Below the pieces are notes generated by a model that was not told the DNA's origin, did no database searches, and worked only from the letters and a program-made list of their open reading frames with translations. DNA of 64,000 bases, from positions 78,216 to 142,215 of the forward strand of contig JANQGH010000062.1 in assembly GCA_028277405.1 (NCBI GenBank), read 5' to 3'. This DNA comes from Alphaproteobacteria bacterium (GTDB lineage: Bacteria; Pseudomonadota; Alphaproteobacteria; DSM-16000; Inquilinaceae). Both the position numbers and the translations under genes were made by a program. Position 1 is the first letter of the stretch. The number at the start of each line of letters is the position of its first letter. Positions 26,785-34,885 of the stretch are shown piece by piece.

Positions 26785-27567
26785 ATGAAGCACTACACGG
26801 TGAAACAGGTGGCGAGGCTGTCGGGCGTGTCTGTCCGAACGCTGCACCATTATCACGATCTGGGGCTTCTGACGCCGGCCCTCATTGGCGAGAACCGCTA
26901 TCGCTATTACGGCGAGCGGGAACTGCTGCGGCTGCAGCAGGTCCTGTTCTATCGGGAATTCGGCATCCCTCTCAACGAGATCGCCGCCTTTCTCGACCGG
27001 CCCGGTTTCGACCATGTCGCGGCGCTGGAACAGCATCGCACACGGCTGCAAGCGGAGACGAAGCGGACGCGCCAACTGATCCGGACGATCGACCGCACGA
27101 TCGCCCAGTTGAAAGGAGCAGGCGCCATGAAACACGCCGATTTGTACAAGGGCTTCTCGGCCGAAAAGCAGGCCGAATACGAAGACTGGCTGATGGACTC
27201 TTACGGCGACGGCATGCACGAGAAGATCGAGGCCACGCGCGCGCATCTGAAGGACTGGTCCGATCGGGATCATGCCGAGGCGATCGCCGAACTCGCCGAA
27301 ATCGAGGCCGCCCTCGCGCAACAGATGGCGGTGGGCACGTCACCGCAATCGGCCGATCTTGACCCGTTGCTAGACCGGCACCGGGCCTGGGTCGCCCGGA
27401 TGTGGGGGCGGGACTGCGCGCCGGCCGCCTATGCCGGGCTGGCGGACCTCTATCTCGCCCATCCGGACTTCGCCGCCCGCTACGAGGCGATCGCCGGCGG
27501 CTTTACCGAGTTCCTGACCGAGGCCATGAAGGCGTATGCCGACCGCCGGCAGGGCACCGAAGACTGA
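26785..27567 (+). CDS. MerR family regulator with TipAS-like antibiotic-binding domain
   Basis: This 260-residue protein has a MerR winged helix-turn-helix (residues 1-70, with VKQVARLSGVSVRTLHHYHD), a dimerising coiled coil (about 75-110) and a C-terminal TipAS domain (about 125-255, with YKGFSAEKQAEYEDWLMDSY and AYAGLADLYLAHPDFAARYE). TipA-type proteins activate promoters on binding thiopeptides or other multidrug ligands. An in-frame ATG at 27127, preceded by GGAGCAGGCGCC, would give the TipAS domain alone, as TipA itself does by internal initiation; this is a possibility only. It converges on a secreted-protein gene. Confidence 0.85.
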   Translation: MKHYTVKQVARLSGVSVRTLHHYHDLGLLTPALIGENRYRYYGERELLRLQQVLFYREFGIPLNEIAAFLDRPGFDHVAALEQHRTRLQAETKRTRQLIRTIDRTIAQLKGAGAMKHADLYKGFSAEKQAEYEDWLMDSYGDGMHEKIEATRAHLKDWSDRDHAEAIAELAEIEAALAQQMAVGTSPQSADLDPLLDRHRAWVARMWGRDCAPAAYAGLADLYLAHPDFAARYEAIAGGFTEFLTEAMKAYADRRQGTED

Positions 27568-27603
27568 CCGGGCAACGAGCGCGCGCGAGGTGCTAGAAGC
27601 GGC

Positions 27604-28047
27604 CTATTGCGCGCGTTCCATGATCGCGGAACTGGCGGCGGCAAAGGGGCCGCTTTCCACATAGCGCAGTTCAATGCGGTTTTCGTCCAGCACGATGCCG
27701 AACCAATAGCCCCGATCGGGCGTGTCGGCCATGATGAAGCTGCGCCCGTCGCCGGCGAAGGTGCCCAGCATGGTTTCTTGCGCCCGACTGGTCTCGGCCA
27801 CGCCGTCGTCGAGCTGGGTCCCGTCCGGATGATGCCAGCGATAGTAGCCGCGAAACAGCGGCCCCTCCTGCATCTCGATCACGATGTCGCCCGCTGGCAT
27901 GGCCGTCAGGTCGAGCACTTCCCCTTCATGGGTCAGGATCTGCCCGCTCATGGTCTGCCAAACACCCGTGATGTCGGGGATCGGGTCCTGGGCGCGCGCG
28001 AGACCCGTCGTCGCCAGGACGGCCAACAGGCCAAGCAGCGGCTTCAT
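27604..28047 (-). CDS. Secreted hypothetical protein
   Basis: This 147-residue protein has a signal peptide (LLGLLAVLATTGLARAQ, cut near residue 18-20). The mature part starts DPIPDITGVWQTMSG and reads as a small beta-rich domain: repeated turns such as GYYRWHHPDGT and GYWFGIVLDENRIELRY. The ATG at 28047 has GGGAGAA seven bases upstream and is the best start; upstream alternatives at 28062 and 28068 lack this. It follows the cyclic-nucleotide-binding gene by 17 bases on the same strand and may be co-transcribed. Similar one-domain secreted proteins occur in proteobacteria without known role. No function is claimed. Confidence 0.72.
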   Translation of the reverse strand: MKPLLGLLAVLATTGLARAQDPIPDITGVWQTMSGQILTHEGEVLDLTAMPAGDIVIEMQEGPLFRGYYRWHHPDGTQLDDGVAETSRAQETMLGTFAGDGRSFIMADTPDRGYWFGIVLDENRIELRYVESGPFAAASSAIMERAQ

Positions 28048-28064
28048 CGTCCGTTCTCCCATGC

Positions 28065-28466
28065 TCAACTGGAATCGTCGTCACCCGTCAGTCGGTCGCG
28101 TGCGTTCATCGCTCTCAGCCGCCCGGTCATGATGCGCATGACCTGCAGGGCGAAGAAGGGGGTGTGGTGGACCATGAACTGGAATCGGTTCGCGTCCACC
28201 GGCACCACCTCGCAGTCCGTCTCCGCCGTGGCGGCCGCACTGCGCGGCGCCGGATCGGCGAGCGCCATCTCGCCGAAAATGCCGCCACCCTCGACCCGCT
28301 CCAGCGACCGGTTGCCGTGGCTGATGCGCACATGGCCGGACATCACCACAAACATCGCGTCGCCGGGGTCGCCCTCCTTGAAGATCGCCTCGCCGGCGGT
28401 ATAGCGACGCCGTTCGCTGTCGGGCGGCACGATCGCGGCGAAGTTGGGTCGGGTTTCGTTCGGCAT
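28065..28466 (-). CDS. Cyclic nucleotide-binding domain protein
   Basis: This 133-residue protein is almost only a cNMP-binding domain: the beta-roll starts at YTAGEAIFKEGDPGDAMFVV, and the phosphate-binding cassette is GGGIFGEMALADPAPRSAAA (GE at the usual place, then A-P-R-S-A-A as in FNR/CRP family cassettes). There is no DNA-binding or catalytic domain after it, only a short C-terminal helix and polar tail. It could act as a regulatory subunit. An adenylate cyclase lies 1.3 kb to the left. The start at ATG 28466 was chosen as the conserved domain begins soon after. Confidence 0.8.
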   Translation of the reverse strand: MPNETRPNFAAIVPPDSERRRYTAGEAIFKEGDPGDAMFVVMSGHVRISHGNRSLERVEGGGIFGEMALADPAPRSAAATAETDCEVVPVDANRFQFMVHHTPFFALQVMRIMTGRLRAMNARDRLTGDDDSS

Positions 28467-28619
28467 GGGCTGGCGCGGGTCTCTCGAAGCGTGCGGGAAG
28501 GTCTCGAAATCGGATAAAGCGTCGCGAATTGCTCGCCGATTCGACTTATAGGTTGGACCGGAGTTCCGCTGCAAGACCAGGCGGCGAAACCGCCGCAGAC
28601 CCGTCAGGCCCAGCCAGAC

Positions 28620-29642
28620 TCAACCCGCGCACGCCGCCGCCGCATACGCCTGCACTGCGTCGCGCATGGCTTGGGTCATCGCGCCGTCGATCGGGCCGTC
28701 ATAGTAGCCCTGTTCGGCGAGGAATTGCTGGCGATCGCGGCGCGCGTCGGGCCCGGCCCTCTCGTCCAGCGTAATCCAGCTAGCGGCCGCGCTTTCGGCA
28801 TCGCCAAGCTGGCAGAAGGCCGCGCCCCGATTGCTGTAGCCTTGGGCATAGGCGGGGTTGAGCGCCAGGGCCCGATCATAGTCCTGGATCGCGCGCTGGA
28901 ACTGGCCCAGCCCGTGATAGGCCACCCCGCGGTTGCCGTAGGCGAGCGCGCGGTCCGGGTCGATCTCCAAAATGCGGTCGAAATCGTCAATCGCGCGCTG
29001 GTATTGGCCAAGCGACGAGTAGGCGTTGCCGCGGTTTTGAAGCGCATCGGGGTCATCGGGCTGTTGCGCCAGGACCAGGTCATAGTCGGCGACGGCCTGA
29101 TCGTAGTTGCCGAGCTGAAAGTACGCGTTGCCGCGATTGAAATGGGCCGGCGCGAACTCCGGATCGAGGTCGATCGCGCTGGTGAAATCATCGATTGCGC
29201 CGTCAAACTGGCCCAGACCGGCCAGCGCGTTGCCGCGATTGAAATATGCCATCCTCTGGCCAGGCTCCAGATCCAGTGCCCTCGTGTAATCGTCGACAGC
29301 CAGCCGGTTGTCGCCGGCGAGCAGATGGGCCATGCCACGTCCGGTCAATGCACCGACGGTGTCCGGATCGTTCTCCAGCGCTGCATCATAGTCGGCCATC
29401 GCCGCGCTGCGGTCGCCGAGGCGGGCATGGGCATCGGCACGGCCGGCATGGGCGCTGGCCAGGGTGTTTCGCCGGCTGGCCGCCTCGATCACCTCGGTAC
29501 AGGCGGCGACCCTGGCCTCCGGATCGAGGTCGCTCAACGCACAATCGCCAAGCTCAACCGGACGGCTGACCAGATAGCCGACAACGATCAGCACCAGGAC
29601 CGCGCAACCGCCGACGATGAAGAAGACGACTTTCCGATTCAT
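28620..29642 (-). CDS. Membrane-anchored TPR-repeat protein with partial peptidoglycan-binding-like end
   Basis: This 340-residue protein has an N-terminal membrane anchor (about residues 6-26, FFIVGGCAVLVLIVVGYLV) and then about seven tetratricopeptide repeats between residues 60 and 290, each with the NRGNAY/AIDDFDRAL type of signature. The end, EQGYYDGPIDGAMTQAMRDAVQAY, resembles the first half of a peptidoglycan-binding domain (LGYYDGPIDG). The repeats face the periplasm and probably make protein contacts. It stands alone on the minus strand, 256 bases from the divergent binding-protein gene. Confidence 0.8.
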   Translation of the reverse strand: MNRKVVFFIVGGCAVLVLIVVGYLVSRPVELGDCALSDLDPEARVAACTEVIEAASRRNTLASAHAGRADAHARLGDRSAAMADYDAALENDPDTVGALTGRGMAHLLAGDNRLAVDDYTRALDLEPGQRMAYFNRGNALAGLGQFDGAIDDFTSAIDLDPEFAPAHFNRGNAYFQLGNYDQAVADYDLVLAQQPDDPDALQNRGNAYSSLGQYQRAIDDFDRILEIDPDRALAYGNRGVAYHGLGQFQRAIQDYDRALALNPAYAQGYSNRGAAFCQLGDAESAAASWITLDERAGPDARRDRQQFLAEQGYYDGPIDGAMTQAMRDAVQAYAAAACAG

Positions 29643-29898
29643 GGGCCCGGCCTATGCCACAAGTCTCTGCAACCACCGTCGTACAGCACAATGTGGCGAC
29701 CGTGGGACAAAGCATCCCCACGCCGCAACCCCTCATGTCATCGCCCAGCACCCCTATCCAGGCCTCGTACCGAAAAACGCCTGAAAACGCCGGTCTAAAT
29801 CGCATCCAAAGCGACGAAACCCCATGTATCAAGCAAAGGAACGGCGCTGCGTCGGATCGTTTGCGACCAGCGCGATGACGGGAGAAAGGGAAAGAAAC

Positions 29899-31533
29899 GT
29901 GACCCGTCCAATGGCGATTCGGACCCAGGACGCCGGAACCAAGGCGCGCAGTGGATTGGCCGGACGATGCCAGCTTGCAATGCTCGCCATCGTAACGGCC
30001 CTGGCTCTGTTCGCGCCGTCAGCCAAGGCCGACGATCTGGTGATCGGCCTGTCGTCGGAGGCCACGTCGATGGACCCGCACTTCCACGCGCTGGCCACCA
30101 ATTCGCAGATCAACTGGCACATCTACGACAGGCTGACGCAGCGAGGGCCCAGTCACGAGCTGGTGCCGGGTTTGGCGGTCAATTGGGGGCCGACCGACGA
30201 CCCGACGGTTTGGGAGTTTGAGCTGCGGGAGGGCGTGACCTTCCACGACGGCACGCCGTTCACCGCCGACGATGTCGCCTTCACGCTTGAACGTGCCGGC
30301 AACGTGCCCAACAGCCCGGCCGGCTACGGCATGATCACCAGGGATATCGAGCGCGTCGAGGTGATCGACGACCACCTGCTGCGCATCCACACCCATCATC
30401 CCGTCCCGCTGCTGGCCATCAGTCTGGCGAACATCGCCATCGTCAGCCGGGCCCATGGCGAGGGCGCGACCACGGCCGACTACAATTCCGGCGTTGCGGC
30501 GGTTGGCACGGGCCCCTATCGCCAGGTGCAGTTCACGCCCGGCGAGCGCATCGTGCTGGAGGCGTATCCGGACTATTGGGGCGGTCCGCCGGACTGGAGC
30601 GAAGTGACCTTCGTGCCGATCACGAGTTCTGCGTCACGGATCGCCGCCCTTCTGGCCGGCACGGTCGATGTGATCAACGACGTGCCGACCATGGATATCG
30701 AGCGTCTGTCGCAAGGCAGCGATGTGGCGCTGTGGCAGGGTGTTTCCGACCGGCTGATCTACCTGCATCTGGACAGCGGCCGCGCTGTCACGCCGATGAT
30801 CACGGCCAATGATGGCAGCGAGATCGAAAATCCGTTGCGCGACCAGCGCGTGCGCGAGGCCTTGAGCATCGCCATCGACCGCGAGGCGATCGCCGAACAT
30901 GTCATGGAGGGGCTGGCGATCCCGGCCGGACAGCTGATCCCGGACGGTATGCTGGGTGCGCCGGACAGTATCGGCGTACCACGCTATGACCCGGAACGCG
31001 CGATGGAGCTGTTGGCCGAGGCCGGCTATCCGGACGGCTTCGCCATCAAACTGCACGGGCCCGGCGACCGCTACATCAACGATGGCGCAGTGCTGCAGGC
31101 GATCGCGCAGATGTTCAGCCGGATCGGCCTGAAGACGACCGTCGACGTCATGCCGGCCTCGGTCTATTTCGGGCGGGCCACGGCCGGCGAGTTTTCGGTC
31201 ATGCTGGTCGGATGGAGCGCGTATTCCGGCGAGGCCTCGCTGCCGATCCGAACCCTTGTCGCAACCGCGGACGCCGATCGCGGCTGGGGCGCGGCCAATC
31301 GCGGCCGATATTCCAACCCAGACATCGACGACCTGCTGGCCCAGGCGGAGCACGAGTTGGACGAGACCGAACGCGCCATCCTGCTGGAGCAGGCCATGGA
31401 AATGGCCATGGCGGACGTCGCAGTCATCCCGGTGCAGTTCCAGGTCAACATTTGGGGCACCCGCCCCGGCCTCAGCTACATCCCCCGCATGGATGAATAC
31501 ACGTTGGCCACCGGGGTGGTCGCGGCGGATTAG
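29899..31533 (+). CDS. Orphan periplasmic substrate-binding protein, family 5
   Basis: This 544-residue protein has a signal region with the hydrophobic stretch LAMLAIVTALALFAPSAKA and family 5 marks: SEATSMDPHFHALATNSQI, TPFTADDVAFTLERAG and the mid RVREALSIAIDREAI. No permease or ATPase gene is next to it, so it must use another importer, or deliver ligand to one elsewhere. The start is unsure: GTG at 29899 has a purine-rich stretch, GGGAAAGAAA, just upstream; an ATG at 29911 and an earlier one at 29824 are alternatives. The gene ends 20 bases before a convergent methyltransferase gene. Confidence 0.82.
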   Translation: MTRPMAIRTQDAGTKARSGLAGRCQLAMLAIVTALALFAPSAKADDLVIGLSSEATSMDPHFHALATNSQINWHIYDRLTQRGPSHELVPGLAVNWGPTDDPTVWEFELREGVTFHDGTPFTADDVAFTLERAGNVPNSPAGYGMITRDIERVEVIDDHLLRIHTHHPVPLLAISLANIAIVSRAHGEGATTADYNSGVAAVGTGPYRQVQFTPGERIVLEAYPDYWGGPPDWSEVTFVPITSSASRIAALLAGTVDVINDVPTMDIERLSQGSDVALWQGVSDRLIYLHLDSGRAVTPMITANDGSEIENPLRDQRVREALSIAIDREAIAEHVMEGLAIPAGQLIPDGMLGAPDSIGVPRYDPERAMELLAEAGYPDGFAIKLHGPGDRYINDGAVLQAIAQMFSRIGLKTTVDVMPASVYFGRATAGEFSVMLVGWSAYSGEASLPIRTLVATADADRGWGAANRGRYSNPDIDDLLAQAEHELDETERAILLEQAMEMAMADVAVIPVQFQVNIWGTRPGLSYIPRMDEYTLATGVVAAD

Positions 31534-31552
31534 GGTCGGCAGTGGGTGGATC

Positions 31553-32203
31553 TCAATCGCCCGCGCCCAGCGGTTCCAGCAGCCAGGCGTATTCGGTGCC
31601 GCTGCAGCGTTCGGCCAGCGAGCCGGTGATTGGCTTGGTGGCGACGATCTCCGGCCGGTATCGCGTGCCATAAAGTGCGGTGACTTCCGCGCCGTCGACC
31701 GAAAAGGGCGGGCCTTCCATTTGCGCCTGGTCGTAGTCGAAGGTGATCAGCAATTGCCGGGCGGTGTTGGTTATTGCCGCGAGATGCGCGGCGTAAGAGA
31801 TGCGCATGGCTTCCGGCAGGGCGACCAGCGCGGCGCGATCGTAGACCGCGTCGACGGGGCCCAGGGTCTCTGCCGAAAGATCGAAGATATCGCCGACAAA
31901 GACCTCAATGCCGTCGGTGCGGAACAAGATCAGCTTGCCCATCTCGGAGACTTCGGGCGCGACGCCCATGTCGGTGAACACCACCTCGACGGCCGACCGG
32001 CTGAGCTCTATGCCCACCACCTTGCAGCCTTGTGCGGCCAGCCAGGCGAGATCGACGGTCTTGCCGCAAAGCGGGACGAACACGCGGTCGCCGCGTGCCA
32101 GCGCCAGCCGGTCAAAAGACCGCGACAACAGCGCGTTCACCGCGCCCTCATGGAACGCGGTTTTGTTTTCCTGCCAGCGCTGCAGCCAGAATGCGTGGTC
32201 CAT
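31553..32203 (-). CDS. tpm: Thiopurine S-methyltransferase family protein
   Basis: This 216-residue SAM-dependent methyltransferase has the thiopurine methyltransferase family marks: WQENKTAFHEGAVNALL at residues 9-25, VFVPLCGKTVDLAWLA, then VVGIELSRSAVE. It methylates thiols, selenols or tellurite/selenite in known bacterial members. A good ribosome site, GGAGAG, is 12 bases upstream of ATG 32203. It stands alone between an orphan binding protein and a small unknown gene. Substrate cannot be told. Confidence 0.88.
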   Translation of the reverse strand: MDHAFWLQRWQENKTAFHEGAVNALLSRSFDRLALARGDRVFVPLCGKTVDLAWLAAQGCKVVGIELSRSAVEVVFTDMGVAPEVSEMGKLILFRTDGIEVFVGDIFDLSAETLGPVDAVYDRAALVALPEAMRISYAAHLAAITNTARQLLITFDYDQAQMEGPPFSVDGAEVTALYGTRYRPEIVATKPITGSLAERCSGTEYAWLLEPLGAGD

Positions 32204-32330
32204 GTCTTGGTGAACTCTCCTGAATCGACGCCCGATCTCGGTCGAGCATACGACCTCAGGCCGAATTGCGGTCAAGCCTTGTGTCGCGCGCATCCTTGAA
32301 CGCCCGCCAGTGCAACCGATCTACCGCGAC

Positions 32331-32612
32331 CTAGAACTCAAACGTTTTGTCGAGCACGAAGACCTGAATGCTTGGCCGGTTGACACCGTCGAAATCCTTC
32401 GCGGCGTTGGCATCCGGCGTTTCCAGCACCTCGAAGAAGGTGTCGATATCGTGCACGTCGGCGCTGAGAACGACGCGGTTGCCGTCCTCGATCATGGCGT
32501 ATTCGTAAAGCCCGTCGATGGTCTGGCGGCGAAACAGGTCGCCATGGGTGCGGAACTTCCGTTCCCATTCGGGCAGGTCGTCGACCTCGATCATGAACAC
32601 GATCCTCGGCAT
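32331..32612 (-). CDS. Small conserved hypothetical protein, possible dimeric alpha/beta barrel fold
   Basis: This 93-residue protein has strand-helix-strand patterns (RIVFMIEVDDLPEWERKF, then YEYAMIEDGNRVVLSAD) like small ferredoxin-fold proteins such as the antibiotic monooxygenase-like or YCII-like families. I do not recognise a specific family. ATG 32612 follows GAGGGTGCC. It lies 50 bases downstream of the RibD-type gene on the same strand and may belong to that cassette. Confidence 0.6.
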   Translation of the reverse strand: MPRIVFMIEVDDLPEWERKFRTHGDLFRRQTIDGLYEYAMIEDGNRVVLSADVHDIDTFFEVLETPDANAAKDFDGVNRPSIQVFVLDKTFEF

Positions 32613-32662
32613 GGCACCCTCGCTCGCTCGACAGCGCGCCGAACGACGCGCGAGCCTCGAGC

Positions 32663-33247
32663 CTAACCCGCGCGCCGGTAGATGGCCATCACAGCACCAT
32701 TGCCGGACGGCGCCGACTTCACCAGCGACAAGTCGCGGCGCGGCGTGTCCGGCCCGAACAGCCGCTTGCCCGCCCCCACGACGACGGGGAACGTCCATAG
32801 GCGAAATTCGTCGATCAAATCGTGGGCGAGCAGGGTCTGGATCAGATCGCCGCTGCCATGCACCTGGATCAGCGGGCCGTCTCGCTGTTTGAGGCGCCGG
32901 ATTTGGGTGGGGACATCGCCCTCGATCGGCGTGGTGTTCCGCCAGGCGATGTCGATCGGGGTCGACGTCGCGACATATTTGCGGGCGGCATTCAGCCGGT
33001 TCGAGACCGGATTGTCCTCGCCCTGTTCCGGCCAATGGCCAGCGAAGATGTCGAAGGTCTTGCGGCCGAACAGAATGTCATAGGGCTCGGCCATCGCCTC
33101 CGCTGCCACCTGGGCCATGACATCCTGCCAATAGGGGGCGGCCCAGCCGCCTTGCGTGAACCCGCCGGAGGAGTCTTCGTCCGGCGAACTGGGGCTCTGG
33201 ATGACACCGTCCAGCGTCATGAAGGTCAGGATGGCGAGCTCTCTCAC
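32663..33247 (-). CDS. RibD C-terminal/dihydrofolate reductase-fold protein
   Basis: This 194-residue protein belongs to the dihydrofolate reductase-like RibD_C family: ILTFMTLDGVIQSPS at the N-terminus, YDILFGRKTFDIFAGHWP, and the later LWTFPVVVGAGKRLFG. Such stand-alone proteins are usually NADPH-dependent reductases of unknown substrate. A strong GGAGG lies ten bases before the GTG at 33247, so I used this start rather than upstream ATGs. It follows the SRPBCC gene by 22 bases and probably shares its transcript. Confidence 0.85.
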   Translation of the reverse strand: MRELAILTFMTLDGVIQSPSSPDEDSSGGFTQGGWAAPYWQDVMAQVAAEAMAEPYDILFGRKTFDIFAGHWPEQGEDNPVSNRLNAARKYVATSTPIDIAWRNTTPIEGDVPTQIRRLKQRDGPLIQVHGSGDLIQTLLAHDLIDEFRLWTFPVVVGAGKRLFGPDTPRRDLSLVKSAPSGNGAVMAIYRRAG

Positions 33248-33269
33248 GGGGTCCGTCCTCCTTACGGTC

Positions 33270-33734
33270 TCAAACGCCTTCCGCCGTGGCACCGACCAGG
33301 AACCGCTGGAGACTGTCGAGCGCGCGTTCCCAGCCATCCGCATGGATGGTGCAGGCGGCGTCGGACGGCAGCTTTTCGTGCCTTATGACCACCTCGGTCG
33401 CTGACCCCTTATCGCCGAACTGGAACACCACCCGCATGGGGATGTTTTCCAGCGGGTCCGGCGGTTCCCAGATCCAGGTGAGCGCGATCAGCGCGGGTGG
33501 TTCGATGCGTTCGTAGTCCCCGCCGACGGTCGGGCGCCTGCCGTCGGGCATGATGTAGCGCAGTCGGAACCGGCCGCCGGGCACGAAGTCGAACGTCAGG
33601 ATTTCGACCGAGATTTCGGCGCTGGGCGTGAACCATTGGGACAGCAGGTCCGGCCGGCCGAACGCCTCGAAGATACGGGCGCGCGGGGCCGATATCGTCC
33701 GGCGGACTACGAGCGGACGCTCGTTTTCGCTCAT
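33270..33734 (-). CDS. SRPBCC (AHSA1-like) domain protein
   Basis: This 154-residue protein has the START/Bet v1-like SRPBCC fold of the AHSA1 family: RRTISAPRARIFEAFGRPDLLSQWF near the N-terminus, GRFRLRYIMPDGRRP and a late GWERALDSLQRFLVG helix. Such proteins are typically coded right after an ArsR repressor, and here its ATG overlaps the ArsR stop codon. Role unknown; often linked to stress or metabolite binding. Confidence 0.88.
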   Translation of the reverse strand: MSENERPLVVRRTISAPRARIFEAFGRPDLLSQWFTPSAEISVEILTFDFVPGGRFRLRYIMPDGRRPTVGGDYERIEPPALIALTWIWEPPDPLENIPMRVVFQFGDKGSATEVVIRHEKLPSDAACTIHADGWERALDSLQRFLVGATAEGV

Positions 33735-34081
33735 TTCTTCCCCTCCCGTGGTTCAAGGGTTTGAACGAAGTCCTCAAGGCGCTGAAGCGTGCCTTCCCAG
33801 AACGTCTTGTGGCGGTCGATCCAGTCTTCCGCCTCCTGCATCGGCGCGACCTCCAACCGGAACCGGTGCGTGCGCCCCTCCACGTGCCGGCTGATCAGCC
33901 CCGCCTGTTCCAGCACTTTCAGATGTTTGGAGACCGTGGGCTGGGCGACGTCGAACGGCGCGTGCAGCTCGCTGGCCGACAAGGCGCCATGCGCCGCCAG
34001 CATCGACAGCAGCCGGCGCCGCGTGCCGTCGCCAAGCGCGTGGAAGGTGCGGTCGAGCGGCTGCTGATATTGAATAGCCAT
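33731..34081 (-). CDS. ArsR/SmtB-type transcriptional regulator
   Basis: This 116-residue winged-helix repressor has LDRTFHALGDGTRRRLLSML and the recognition helix FDVAQPTVSKHLKVLEQAGLI. There are no obvious cysteine pairs for a metal, so it fits the metal-free ArsR type found with AHSA1 proteins. I took the ATG at 34081, which fits the family length; a longer frame to 34192 is unmatched. An ATATGGCTATATATT stretch near 34079-34094 just upstream is AT-rich and could be its promoter. Confidence 0.87.
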   Translation of the reverse strand: MAIQYQQPLDRTFHALGDGTRRRLLSMLAAHGALSASELHAPFDVAQPTVSKHLKVLEQAGLISRHVEGRTHRFRLEVAPMQEAEDWIDRHKTFWEGTLQRLEDFVQTLEPREGKK

Positions 34082-34215
34082 ATGGCTATATATTTGATGA
34101 TCAGGCCGGCTGTCAACGATCCGCGCTGGGCGTTTGGGGAGGACGCCACTGTTCGGCCGGTGGAAAACGGCTATGATTGGCTGAGAGGCCAACCCCTGAT
34201 CCGAGTGCCAACGCC

Positions 34216-34878
34216 ATGACCGGCCAAGCCCCCGAGATCCGTATCGACATCGTTTCCGACGTGGTCTGCCCCTGGTGCATTGTCGGCTACCGGCGGCTGA
34301 AGCCGGCGATGGATGCGCTGGCGGACAGCGTCGCGTTCAGCCTACACTGGCATCCGTTCGAGCTGAACCCGGGGATGCCGCCGGAAGGCCAGAATCTGGC
34401 CGAGCATATTCAGCAGAAATACGGCTCGACGCCGGAGCAGAGCCAGGCGAACCGGCAGCGATTGGCCGATCTGGGCGCGTCGCTGGGGTTCGAGTTCCGC
34501 TACACGGCCGAGTCACGCATGGTCAATACGTTCAAGGCCCACCAGCTGTTGCACTGGGCCGGCGAGCAGGGGCGCGAAACGGACCTGAAGCTGGCCCTGT
34601 TCGACGTCTATTTCACCGCGCAGCGGGATGTCAGCGACGAGGCGGTGCTGTTGGACACGGTCGAGCGTGTCGGCCTCGACCGGGATGAAGCCGCCGCCGT
34701 GCTGGCCGACCAGCGCTTTGCCGAGACGGTCAGAACCCGGGAGAACTATTGGCTGAGTCAGGGCATCCAGGGCGTGCCGGCCTTCATCTTCAACAGCCGC
34801 TATCTGGTCTCCGGCGCGCAAGACACGGCCGTGTTTACGGACCTGTTCGATAAGCTGCTGGCCGAAAAGGCGGCCTGA
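34216..34878 (+). CDS. DsbA-family oxidoreductase (FrnE-like)
   Basis: This 220-residue protein is a DsbA/FrnE-type thioredoxin-fold protein. It has the active-site CPWC motif (VVCPWCIVGYRRLKPAM) and the family ending GVPAFIFNSRYLVSGAQD. There is no signal peptide, so it is cytosolic like FrnE. It probably performs disulphide exchange or polyketide-related isomerisation. ATG at 34216 is preferred to an upstream start. The gene converges on the MFS gene. Confidence 0.88.
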   Translation: MTGQAPEIRIDIVSDVVCPWCIVGYRRLKPAMDALADSVAFSLHWHPFELNPGMPPEGQNLAEHIQQKYGSTPEQSQANRQRLADLGASLGFEFRYTAESRMVNTFKAHQLLHWAGEQGRETDLKLALFDVYFTAQRDVSDEAVLLDTVERVGLDRDEAAAVLADQRFAETVRTRENYWLSQGIQGVPAFIFNSRYLVSGAQDTAVFTDLFDKLLAEKAA

Positions 34879-34885
34879 CCGTCGC

